Shown piece by piece: positions 1 through 6,365 of a stretch of 12,606 nucleotides of DNA; the stretch's first letter is position 1, and each line of letters starts with the position of its first letter. Both the position numbers and the translations under genes were made by a program. Under the pieces are notes generated by a model that was given only the letters and a program-made list of their open reading frames with translations, was not told the DNA's origin and did not search any database. This DNA comes from an uncultured Oscillospiraceae bacterium (GTDB taxonomy: Bacteria > Bacillota > Clostridia > Oscillospirales > Oscillospiraceae), in assembly GCA_910589085.1 (NCBI GenBank), contig CAJUSG010000063.1, forward strand, positions 1 to 12,606. The letters are read 5' to 3'.

Positions 1-1779
1 GTGACCGTCATGTGCGCCAAGGGCGGCGTGGAGCCCCAGTCCGAGACCGTCTGGCGCCAGGCTGACCACTACAAGGTCCCCCGGATGATCTATGTCAACA
101 AGATGGACATCATGGGCGCCGACTTCTACCACGTGCTGGACATGATCCACGACCGGCTCAAGTGCAACGCCGTGCCCATCCAGCTGCCCATCGGCTCCGA
201 GGAGACCTTCAAGGGCATCATCGACCTGGTGGAGATGAAGGCCGATATCTACTACGACGACCTGGGCAAGGACATGCGGGTGGAGGAGATCCCCGCCGAC
301 ATGCTGGACAAGGCCCAGGAGTACCACACCAAGCTGCTGGACGCCGTGTCCGATGTGGACGAGGAGATCATGATGCTGGTGCTGGACGAGCAGCCCGTGC
401 CCGAGGACATGATCCGCAAGGCCCTGCGCAAGGGCACCATCGACAACCTGGTTGTCCCCGTGGTGTGCGGCACGTCCTACAAGAACAAGGGAGTTCAGAA
501 GCTGCTGGACGCCATCGTGGACTATATGCCCTCCCCCATTGATATCCCCGCCATTCAGGGCGTCAACCCCGACACCGAGGAGGAGGACTCCCGTCCCGCC
601 GACGACAGCGCCCCCTTCTCCGCCCTGGCCTTTAAGATCGCCACCGACCCCTATGTGGGACGGCTGTCCTTCGTCCGGGTGTACTCCGGTATGCTGAACA
701 CCGGCACCTCCGTGCTGAACAGCACCAAGAAGCAGAAGGAGCGCATCGGCCGCATCCTCCAGATGCACGCCAACCACCGGGAGGACATCGAGACCGTCTA
801 CTCCGGCGATATCGCCGCCGTCATCGGTCTGAAGAACTCCACCACCGGCGACACCCTCTGCGACGAGAAGCACCCCATCATCCTGGAGTCCATGGAGTTC
901 CCCGAGCCCGTCATCCGGGTGGCCATCGAGCCCAAGACCAAGGCCGGTCAGGAGAAGATGGGCATCGCCCTGATGAAGCTGGCCGAGGAGGACCCCACCT
1001 TCAAGACCTACACCGACGAGGAGACCGGCCAGACCATCATCGCCGGCATGGGCGAGCTCCACCTGGAGATCATCGTGGACCGTCTGCTCCGCGAGTACAA
1101 GGTGGAGGCCAACGTGGGCGCCCCTCAGGTGGCCTACAAGGAGACCATCACCAAGCAGGTGGAGCAGGACACCAAGTATGCCCGCCAGTCGGGCGGCAAG
1201 GGCCAGTATGGCCACGTCAAGATCCGGGTGGAGCCCAACGAGTCGGGCGCGGGCTATGTGTTCGAGAACGCCATCGTGGGCGGCGCCATCCCCAAGGAGT
1301 ATATCCCCGCCGTGGACCAGGGCATCCAGGGGGCCATGCAGGCCGGTGTGCTGGCCGGCTACCCTGTGGTGGACGTGAAGGTCACCCTGTACGACGGCTC
1401 CTTCCACGAGGTGGACTCCTCTGAGATGGCCTTTAAGATCGCCGGCTCTATGGCCTTCAAGGAGGCCTGCCGCAAGGCCGGTCCCGTGCTGCTGGAGCCC
1501 ATCATGAAGGTGAGCGTGATTGTGCCCGACGACTACCTGGGCAATGTCATCGGTGACCTGAACAGCCGCCGGGGACAGATCCAGGGCCAGGAGAACCGCA
1601 CCGGCGCCACCCAGGTGGACAGCCTGGTGCCGCTGGCCAATATGTTCGGCTACGCCACCGACCTGCGGTCCTCCACTCAGGGCCGGGGCCAGTACTCCAT
1701 GGAGCCCCACAGCTACGTGCAGATTCCCAAGAACATCGCCGAGAAGATCGTGGCCGAGCGCGGCCGCAATCAGGATTGA
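1..1779 (+). CDS. fusA: Elongation factor G (EF-G), 5'-truncated by the window edge
   Basis: Translational GTPase that moves tRNA and mRNA through the ribosome after peptide transfer and helps split ribosomes in recycling; cytosolic. Frame 1 is open from the first base, so the GTG there is an internal codon, not a start. The G1-G3 motifs are missing. The first residues match the EF-G stretch ending in PQSETVWRQ, and the G4 motif NKMD is at visible residues 33-36. By comparison with E. coli EF-G about 109 residues lie upstream, giving a normal ~701-residue protein. Later landmarks are G5-like CGTSYKN, domain II from about residue 206, domain III from about 301 with GMGELHLEI at 349-357, domain IV with GGKGQYGH near 397-404, and the domain V core around 496-526. 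The stop is TGA at 1777. With tuf next, this is the str-operon fusA rather than a paralogue. Confidence 0.97.
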   Translation: MTVMCAKGGVEPQSETVWRQADHYKVPRMIYVNKMDIMGADFYHVLDMIHDRLKCNAVPIQLPIGSEETFKGIIDLVEMKADIYYDDLGKDMRVEEIPADMLDKAQEYHTKLLDAVSDVDEEIMMLVLDEQPVPEDMIRKALRKGTIDNLVVPVVCGTSYKNKGVQKLLDAIVDYMPSPIDIPAIQGVNPDTEEEDSRPADDSAPFSALAFKIATDPYVGRLSFVRVYSGMLNTGTSVLNSTKKQKERIGRILQMHANHREDIETVYSGDIAAVIGLKNSTTGDTLCDEKHPIILESMEFPEPVIRVAIEPKTKAGQEKMGIALMKLAEEDPTFKTYTDEETGQTIIAGMGELHLEIIVDRLLREYKVEANVGAPQVAYKETITKQVEQDTKYARQSGGKGQYGHVKIRVEPNESGAGYVFENAIVGGAIPKEYIPAVDQGIQGAMQAGVLAGYPVVDVKVTLYDGSFHEVDSSEMAFKIAGSMAFKEACRKAGPVLLEPIMKVSVIVPDDYLGNVIGDLNSRRGQIQGQENRTGATQVDSLVPLANMFGYATDLRSSTQGRGQYSMEPHSYVQIPKNIAEKIVAERGRNQD

Positions 1780-1782
1780 TGC

Positions 1783-1854
1783 CTGTAGGGCGCGACGACC
1801 CCGGCGCGCCGCTTAGGCGGAGAGTGAGGCGGGCCGAGTCGTCCCGCCCTACAG
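1783..1854. repeat. 72-base imperfect palindrome (REP-like) between fusA and tuf
   Basis: The left arm is 1783-1810 and the right arm 1828-1854. The outer 17 bases CTGTAGGGCGCGACGAC pair with GTCGTCCCGCCCTACAG with one mismatch. The pairing continues through GGCGCGCC/GGCGGGCC with a one-base bulge and further mismatches, leaving a ~17-base loop. It starts four bases after the fusA stop. No T-run follows, so it is not a typical intrinsic terminator. It looks like a dispersed REP or MITE-like palindrome, and as RNA it could block 3' exonucleases and protect the fusA message. That role is inferred. Confidence 0.75.
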
Positions 1855-1886
1855 CGGGGAATTCCCGCGTCTATGAAAAAATAGGG

Positions 1887-1915
1887 TTGCAATTATGGAC
1901 GAAATAGGATAAAAT
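1887..1915 (+). promoter_or_regulatory. Sigma-A promoter of tuf
   Basis: The -35 box TTGCAA (1887-1892) and -10 box TAAAAT (1910-1915) are separated by exactly 17 bases in an AT-rich patch within GC-rich surroundings. Transcription would start near 1922, giving a leader of ~63 bases. tuf can therefore be expressed independently of the upstream fusA transcript, as expected for a very abundant protein. Confidence 0.75.
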
Positions 1916-1931
1916 ATCCACAATACGTCCA
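1896..1931. promoter_or_regulatory. Nested dyad symmetry over the tuf -10 box (possible operator)
   Basis: TGGACG (1896-1901) is inverted at 1926-1931 (CGTCCA). Inside it, GGATA (1907-1911) is inverted at 1915-1919 (TATCC), giving 11 paired positions around a centre at about 1913, inside the -10 box. The predicted start site lies in the right half, so RNA from this promoter would lack the left half. That favours a DNA-level site over an RNA hairpin. No protein can be named, and chance is possible. Confidence 0.35.
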
Positions 1932-1984
1932 CAGCCCAACTACCCCCAAGAAAGCATAACTGTAATATAAGGAGGAAACATCCA

Positions 1985-3187
1985 ATGGCTAAGGCAAAAT
2001 TTGAGCGTACCAAGCCCCACGTAAACATCGGCACCATCGGTCACGTCGACCACGGCAAGACCACCCTGACCGCCGCCATCACCAAGTATCTGTCCCTCCA
2101 GGGCAAGGCCCAGTATGAGGACTACTCCAGCATCGACAAGGCTCCCGAGGAGCGCGAGCGCGGCATCACCATCAACACCGCCCACGTGGAGTATGAGACC
2201 GACGCCCGGCACTATGCCCACGTGGACTGCCCGGGCCACGCCGACTATATCAAGAACATGATCACCGGCGCGGCGCAGATGGACGGCGCCATCCTGGTCA
2301 TCGCCGCCACCGACGGCCCCATGGCCCAGACCAAGGAGCACATCCTGCTGGCCCGCCAGGTGGGCGTGCCCGCCATCGTGGTCTTCCTGAACAAGTGCGA
2401 CCAGATGGACGACCCCGACCTGCTGGAGCTGGTGGAGATGGAGGTCCGCGAGATCCTCAGCTTCTATGAGTTCCCCGGCGACGACATCCCCATCATCAAG
2501 GGTTCCGCCCTGAACGCCCTGACCTGCGAGTCCGGCGACGTGAACGACGCCGACTTCGCCTGCATCAAGGAGCTGATGGATAGCGTTGACAGCTATATCC
2601 CCAATCCTCCCCGCGACGACTCTATGCCCTTCCTCATGCCCGTGGAGGACGTGTTCACCATCTCCGGCCGCGGCACCGTGGCTACCGGCCGTGTGGAGCG
2701 CGGCCAGCTGAAGGCCGGCGAGACCGTCGACATCGTGGGTCTGTCCGAGGAGAAGAAGTCCACCGTTGTCACCTCTATGGAGATGTTCCGCAAGACCCTG
2801 GACTTCATCGAGGCTGGTGACAACGCCGGCTGCCTGCTGCGCGGTATCGCCAAGACCGACATCGAGCGCGGCCAGGTGCTGTGCAAGCCCGGCTCCATCC
2901 ACCCCCACACCAAATTCAAGGGTCAGGTTTACGTCCTGTCCAAGGACGAGGGCGGCCGTCACACCCCCTTCTTCAACAACTACCGGCCCCAGTTCTACTT
3001 CCGTACCACCGACGTGACCGGCATCATCTCCCTGCCCGAGGGCACCGAGATGTGCATGCCCGGCGACAACGTGGACATGGACGTGGAGCTGATTACCCCC
3101 ATCGCCATCGAGAACGGCCTGCGTTTCGCCATCCGTGAGGGCGGCCGCACTGTCGGCTCCGGCGTGGTTATCGGCATCAACGAGTAA
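1985..3187 (+). CDS. tuf: Elongation factor Tu (EF-Tu)
   Basis: GTPase that delivers aminoacyl-tRNA to the ribosomal A site; cytosolic and abundant. The protein is 400 residues and complete. GTPase motifs: G1 GHVDHGKT 19-26, G2 RGITI 59-63, G3 DCPGH 81-85 (including the catalytic His85), G4 NKCD 136-139 and G5 GSAL 173-176. The beta-barrel domains II and III fill the remainder, with RGTVATGRVERG in domain II and a normal C-terminus. The start is ATG with AAGGAGG at 1969-1975, nine bases upstream. It has its own promoter and terminator although it lies next to fusA. Codon use is strongly biased to C/G-ending codons, as expected for a highly expressed gene. Whether the genome holds a second tuf cannot be seen from here. 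Confidence 0.99.
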   Translation: MAKAKFERTKPHVNIGTIGHVDHGKTTLTAAITKYLSLQGKAQYEDYSSIDKAPEERERGITINTAHVEYETDARHYAHVDCPGHADYIKNMITGAAQMDGAILVIAATDGPMAQTKEHILLARQVGVPAIVVFLNKCDQMDDPDLLELVEMEVREILSFYEFPGDDIPIIKGSALNALTCESGDVNDADFACIKELMDSVDSYIPNPPRDDSMPFLMPVEDVFTISGRGTVATGRVERGQLKAGETVDIVGLSEEKKSTVVTSMEMFRKTLDFIEAGDNAGCLLRGIAKTDIERGQVLCKPGSIHPHTKFKGQVYVLSKDEGGRHTPFFNNYRPQFYFRTTDVTGIISLPEGTEMCMPGDNVDMDVELITPIAIENGLRFAIREGGRTVGSGVVIGINE

Positions 3188-3199
3188 GATACAGCGCTT

Positions 3200-3230
3200 A
3201 AAAGGACGGGCTCCGGCCCGTCCTTTTCTC
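3200..3230 (+). terminator. Intrinsic terminator after tuf
   Basis: A perfect 12-bp stem, AAAAGGACGGGC (3200-3211) with GCCCGTCCTTTT (3216-3227), has a stable TCCG tetraloop. The stem itself ends in TTTT, followed by CTC. It starts 12 bases after the tuf stop. Confidence 0.9.
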
Positions 3231-3252
3231 AAAATTCTGAAGGAGGGATATT

Positions 3253-3825
3253 ATGGGAGACCCGGGGAAGATCAGTGGCGGACTGAACCTGATTTACATA
3301 GGCAGCTTGATCGCGATTGTGAGTATGGTATGCGCCGCGGTTGTTTTGCTGGTCCCTTTGCTGGCATTGCTGCTTGTTTTTGTGGGCTTTGTGGGCGGAG
3401 TGGTGTCTCTGGTAGGGCTGGCGATGCTGCGCAATGAGCACGGCAACTACATGAACGCTTTGGTAGCCTGTGTGCTTGGGATTGTGTTTGGCCTGCTGTC
3501 CGGGGGAGACGACGCCTTTGCCACCTTTATGAACCTGGGCAGGACAATATGCGCCCTGCTTCAGGTGTACTTTGTGGTTCGCGGGACCAACAGCTTCCTG
3601 CGGGAGCGCGGATGCCTGACGGAGGTGTCCATGGGCGACCGGGCATGGAAGTGGCAGCTGATTTCCGCCGTGGTCGGCGTGGCTGTGGGAGTGCTGGCCG
3701 CGTTGGCGCTTTTTCTGGCCCCAGGGCTGAGCATTGTGCTGGTGCTGGGCGCTTTGGTCGTGGAGGTTGCCGCACTGGTATTTTATCTGTCTTACCTGAA
3801 GGCCAGCGTCGCGGCGCTGGGCTGA
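3253..3825 (+). CDS. Small multi-pass membrane protein of unknown function
   Basis: 190 residues, mostly hydrophobic. Likely membrane spans are near residues 13-33, 34-58, 68-84, 96-110, 134-154 and 158-180. A short polar segment at about 59-67 (LRNEHGNYM) and a charged one at 112-133 (RGTNSFLRERG to MGDRAWKW) separate the groups, so five or six spans are plausible. There is no signal-peptide cleavage site, no catalytic motif and no named family that I recognise. The start is ATG with AAGGAGGG at 3240-3247. It begins only 22 bases after the tuf terminator and no promoter is evident in that gap. It is either transcribed by readthrough from tuf or from a weak promoter inside the tuf end. Its codons are more T- and G-rich than those of tuf, consistent with lower expression. 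It is probably a lineage-specific membrane protein; I assign no function. Confidence 0.85.
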   Translation: MGDPGKISGGLNLIYIGSLIAIVSMVCAAVVLLVPLLALLLVFVGFVGGVVSLVGLAMLRNEHGNYMNALVACVLGIVFGLLSGGDDAFATFMNLGRTICALLQVYFVVRGTNSFLRERGCLTEVSMGDRAWKWQLISAVVGVAVGVLAALALFLAPGLSIVLVLGALVVEVAALVFYLSYLKASVAALG

Positions 3826-3832
3826 TTGAGTG

Positions 3833-3870
3833 GAGGCACGCCGGAGGGCGTGCCTCTTCCAAATTTTTCT
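3833..3870 (+). terminator. Intrinsic terminator after the membrane-protein gene
   Basis: A perfect 10-bp stem, GAGGCACGCC (3833-3842) with GGCGTGCCTC (3847-3856), has a GGAG loop. TTCCAAA and a five-T run at 3864-3868 follow. It lies eight bases after the stop and isolates the T-box promoter downstream. Confidence 0.85.
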
Positions 3871-3892
3871 TTAGCGAATTAAAAAATAGGGG

Positions 3893-3921
3893 TTGACAAC
3901 CGGGAGAGGAGCCGCTATAAT
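3893..3921 (+). promoter_or_regulatory. Near-perfect sigma-A promoter of the Trp T-box operon
   Basis: TTGACA (3893-3898) and TATAAT (3916-3921) are both exact consensus hexamers with a 17-base spacer. Initiation is expected near 3928. The -35 box lies in an 11-base palindrome, GGTTGACAACC (3891-3901). Such a strong promoter fits an operon controlled mainly by premature termination rather than by initiation. Confidence 0.92.
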
Positions 3922-3927
3922 AACCAC

Positions 3928-4211
3928 AACAATCAAACAGCAGACAAACCTGTGAGAAAGATTAGTAGCCGGCAGAGCAAACCTGGCAGAGAGTCCTGGA
4001 TGGTGAGATCAGGGCGGGGCGCGGCCGTGCGAATGGACTTTCGAGGGCGGCTTGAACGGGAGACCAAGTAGATGCCGACGGGGACCCACCCGTTATCCAT
4101 CGGGCACGCGTGATGGCGCGTGAAGCGAGCGGACGTTTCCAAAACGTCAATTTGGGTGGTATCGCAGGAGTGCAGCTCTTGTCCCATGGGGGGATAAGAA
4201 GCTGTTTTTTT
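3928..4211 (+). ncRNA. T-box riboswitch leader, predicted tRNA-Trp specific (specifier UGG)
   Basis: This cis-acting RNA senses uncharged tRNA. Stem I elements seen: basal pairing GAAAG (3956-3960) with CTTTC (4038-4042), the specifier-loop AGTA (3964-3967), the distal CAGAGAG (3987-3993) and TGGTGAGA (4001-4008), and the 3' specifier-loop strand GAA followed by TGG (4034-4036) and A. The codon at the specifier position is therefore UGG, for tryptophan. The segment around 4075-4110 with CCGTTAT resembles the stem II/IIA-B region. Stem III is GACGTTT/AAACGTC (4132-4148). The T-box core GGGTGGTATCGC (4154-4165) can form an antiterminator with 4176-4185: GGG pairs with CCC, the bulge TGGTATC accepts the tRNA 3' end, and CAGGAG pairs with CTCTTG. 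That 3' strand is also the left arm of the terminator, so the two folds exclude each other. The family is certain; the Trp assignment is strong but rests on reading the specifier by eye. Confidence 0.93.
4173..4211 (+). terminator. Conditional terminator of the T-box leader
   Basis: CAGCTCTTGTCCC (4173-4185) pairs with GGGATAAGAAGCTG (4191-4204), giving 13 pairs with one bulged A and one G-U pair. Seven T residues follow (4205-4211). Its left arm overlaps the antiterminator strand, so charged or absent tRNA gives termination and uncharged tRNA gives readthrough. Confidence 0.9.
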
Positions 4212-4225
4212 ATGCTCCAATAAAA

Positions 4226-4244
4226 GGGACCCCGGCACGGTCCC
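4226..4244 (+). other. Small hairpin between T-box terminator and trpX
   Basis: GGGACC (4226-4231) and GGTCCC (4239-4244) form a 6-bp stem with a seven-base loop, 27 bases before the trpX ribosome site. It has no T-run, so it is not a second terminator. It may cap the readthrough transcript or have no function. Confidence 0.4.
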
Positions 4245-4285
4245 CACATCTGCCGCCTAAATCTAAAATTTGGAGGAAGACCAAA

Positions 4286-5380
4286 ATGAAAAAAATCAGG
4301 AAAATGATGACCCTGGCCCTGTCTCTGGCCATGACCCTGTCCCTGGCCGCCTGCACCGGCGGAGGCACGGGCTCTGGCAAGTCCAATCCCGGCGGTTCCC
4401 AGGGCGGCGGCTCCGGCGCCCAGCAGCCCGCCTCCGAGACCACCTACAAGGTGGGCATCGTGAAGTTTATGGACCACGCCTCTCTGGATCAGATTGAATC
4501 CAGCCTTCAGGCCGAGCTGGACGCGCTGGGCAAGGAGCTGGGGGTCACCTTCAACTACGCCGACTACTCCGCCAACGGCCAGATGGACGGCACCATTCTC
4601 CAGCAGATCGGCGCACAGATGATCGCCAACGATGTGGACGTGATCGTGCCCATCGCCACCCCCGCCGTCCAGGCTATGCTGGCCGCCGCTGAGGACACCG
4701 ACATTCCCATTATCTTCTCCGCTGTCTCCGACCCCATCAAGGACGGCATTGTGGCCGACCTGAATACCCCCGGCGGCAAGGCCACCGGCACCAGCGACGC
4801 CCTGAACACCGAGATGGTGATGGAGCTGATGCTGGCCGCCAACCCGGATATCCAGAAGGTGGGCCTGCTTTACTCCAAGTCGGAGAGCGCCTCTGCCAAG
4901 CCGGTGGAGGAGGCCAAGGCCTATCTGGCCGCCAAGGGCATCGCCGTGGAGGAGAAGACGGGCACCAACACCAACGAGATCAGCTCCGCGGTGGACGCCC
5001 TGGTGGCCGCCAAGGTGGACGCCATCTTTACCCCCACCGACAACACCGTTCAGAACGCCGAGCTGGCCGTGTTTGAGAAGCTCCAGGAGGCCGGGATTCC
5101 CCACTACGGCGGCGCCGACTCCTTTGCCCTCAACGGCGCGTTCTGCGGCTACGGCGTGGACTACGTCCAGCTGGGCCAGGAGACCGCCCGGATGGTGGCC
5201 GGCCTGCTGGTGGACGGGGACGACCCCGCCTCCACCCCCGTGCGCATTATGACCGCCGAGAGCGCCGTCATCAACACCGAGACCTGTGCCGCCATCGGTA
5301 TGGATCTGGAGCAGATTAAAACCGCTTTCTCCGCCCTGGGCATTGCGGTTATCGAGACCACCACCCAGCAGAGCTTCTAA
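4286..5380 (+). CDS. trpX: ABC transporter substrate-binding lipoprotein, predicted tryptophan binding (TrpX)
   Basis: Extracytoplasmic binding protein that would capture the substrate, predicted tryptophan, for the TrpY/TrpZ importer. 364 residues. A lipoprotein signal is clear: basic MKKIRK, a hydrophobic core, then the lipobox LAAC at 20-23, so Cys23 is the lipidated N-terminus. A Gly/Ser-rich linker covers about 24-51. The mature domain starts near TYKVGIVKF and has the two-lobed ABC_sub_bind (DUF534, COG2984) pattern, with VDVIVPIATPAVQAML, the IPIIFSAVSDP segment and VDAIFTPTDNTVQ. The start is ATG with GGAGG at 4272-4276. The substrate is inferred from the Trp T-box; COG2984 proteins are otherwise annotated as uncharacterised. 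Comparative work on T-box regulons has predicted trpXYZ as a tryptophan transporter, but binding is not shown here. Confidence 0.9.
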   Translation: MKKIRKMMTLALSLAMTLSLAACTGGGTGSGKSNPGGSQGGGSGAQQPASETTYKVGIVKFMDHASLDQIESSLQAELDALGKELGVTFNYADYSANGQMDGTILQQIGAQMIANDVDVIVPIATPAVQAMLAAAEDTDIPIIFSAVSDPIKDGIVADLNTPGGKATGTSDALNTEMVMELMLAANPDIQKVGLLYSKSESASAKPVEEAKAYLAAKGIAVEEKTGTNTNEISSAVDALVAAKVDAIFTPTDNTVQNAELAVFEKLQEAGIPHYGGADSFALNGAFCGYGVDYVQLGQETARMVAGLLVDGDDPASTPVRIMTAESAVINTETCAAIGMDLEQIKTAFSALGIAVIETTTQQSF

Positions 5381-5386
5381 TTCCAA

Positions 5387-5414
5387 TAAGGGGCGGCCCG
5401 GAGGCCGCCCCCTA
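5387..5414 (+). repeat. GC-rich intercistronic hairpin between trpX and trpY
   Basis: GGGGCGGCC (5390-5398) pairs perfectly with GGCCGCCCC (5403-5411) around a CGGA loop. The pairing extends to 5387/5414 with one mismatch. ACAAAT follows, with no T-run. It lies six bases after the trpX stop. It may stabilise the trpX message or lower trpY/trpZ expression relative to the binding protein, a common need in ABC operons. Its right end (CGCCCCCTACA) resembles the end of the 1783-1854 palindrome. Confidence 0.75.
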
Positions 5415-5438
5415 CAAATCCTTTAGGAGGCGCGAGCC

Positions 5439-6365
5439 ATGCTGTTATCCGTCGTCACCCTGCGGACCGCCCTGGAGATGGGGGCCATCTACTCCCTGGT
5501 GGCCCTGGCCCTGTTCATCAGCTTCTCCATTCTGAGCATCGCCGACCTGTCCACCGACGGCTGCTATACCCTGGGCTTTGCCGTGGGGGCCACCGTCACC
5601 CTGGCCGGACACCCCTTCCTGGCCCTCCCAGCCGCCATGCTGGCGGGGGTGCTGTCCGGCTTTGTCACCGCCTTCCTCCAGACCAAGCTGGGGGTGGAGA
5701 GCATCCTGGCCGGCATCATTGTCAACACAGGGCTGTACACCGTCAACCTGGCGGTGATGGGCTGGTCCTCCAACCTGTCCATCTTCGGGACGGACACCCT
5801 CCTCTCCCTGGCCAAGGGGCTGAACGACAGCCCCTTCTGGTCGGGGTGGAGCACCCTGATTGTGCTGGGCGCTATCCTGGCCGCCGCCGCAGTGCTGACG
5901 GCCCTGTTCTTCCGCACCCGGCTGGGCCTGTCGATCCGGGCCACCGGCGACAACGCCGACATGGTCCGTGCCTCCTCCATCAACCCCGCCTTCACCATCA
6001 CCGTGGGCCTGTGCGCGGCCAACTCCCTCACCGGGCTGGCCGGCTGCCTCACCGGGCTGGTGAACAAAAGCTGTGACATCAACCTGGGCACAGGCATGGT
6101 GACGGTGGCCCTGGCCTCCCTCATCATCGGGGAGACCATGTTCGGCCGGTTCTCTATGGGACTGCGGATTTTTGGGGTGATCGTTGGCTCCTGCATCTAC
6201 CGCATTATCATCGCCGTGGCTTTGGCGGCCAATGTGCCCACCGAGTGCTTTAAGCTGGTGTCCGCCCTCATTGTTGCGGTGGCCATCGCCATGCCCCAGG
6301 GGCGGAAGCTCATTGCCCTCCAGCGGCAGAAGCTGGCCCGGAGAAAGGAGGGCGCCCCATGCTGA
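5439..6365 (+). CDS. trpY: ABC transporter permease, predicted tryptophan importer (TrpY)
   Basis: Membrane channel of the importer. 308 residues, hydrophobic throughout, with about eight or nine predicted spans. It belongs to the BPD_transp_2 group (related to LivH/RbsC): an N-terminal region LEMGAIYSLVALALFISF, the segment IADLSTDGCYTLGFAVGA, the cytoplasmic FFRTRLGLSIRATGDNADMVRASSIN (the likely ATPase-contact loop, about 158-183), then GLCAANSLTGLAGCL. A short basic tail ends in RQKLARRKEGAPC. The start is ATG with AGGAGG at 5425-5430, eight bases upstream. It overlaps the ATPase gene by seven bases (ATGCTGA), so the two are probably translationally coupled. Only one permease gene is present, so the channel would be a homodimer. 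Specificity is taken from the T-box and from TrpX. Confidence 0.9.
   Translation: MLLSVVTLRTALEMGAIYSLVALALFISFSILSIADLSTDGCYTLGFAVGATVTLAGHPFLALPAAMLAGVLSGFVTAFLQTKLGVESILAGIIVNTGLYTVNLAVMGWSSNLSIFGTDTLLSLAKGLNDSPFWSGWSTLIVLGAILAAAAVLTALFFRTRLGLSIRATGDNADMVRASSINPAFTITVGLCAANSLTGLAGCLTGLVNKSCDINLGTGMVTVALASLIIGETMFGRFSMGLRIFGVIVGSCIYRIIIAVALAANVPTECFKLVSALIVAVAIAMPQGRKLIALQRQKLARRKEGAPC

Noticed and set aside
1783..1854. Palindrome as a classical terminator for fusA
   Set aside because: No T-run follows either arm and the loop is large; a REP-like element is a better description.
1940..3232. 430-codon open frame on the minus strand across tuf
   Set aside because: It is antisense to a certain EF-Tu gene, has a His/Gly/Val-rich composition typical of reversed GC-rich coding sequence, and has no recognisable domain.
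3962..5386. 474-codon minus-strand open frame across the T-box and trpX
   Set aside because: It is antisense to trpX and the riboswitch, with His/Gly-rich low-complexity sequence and no family resemblance.
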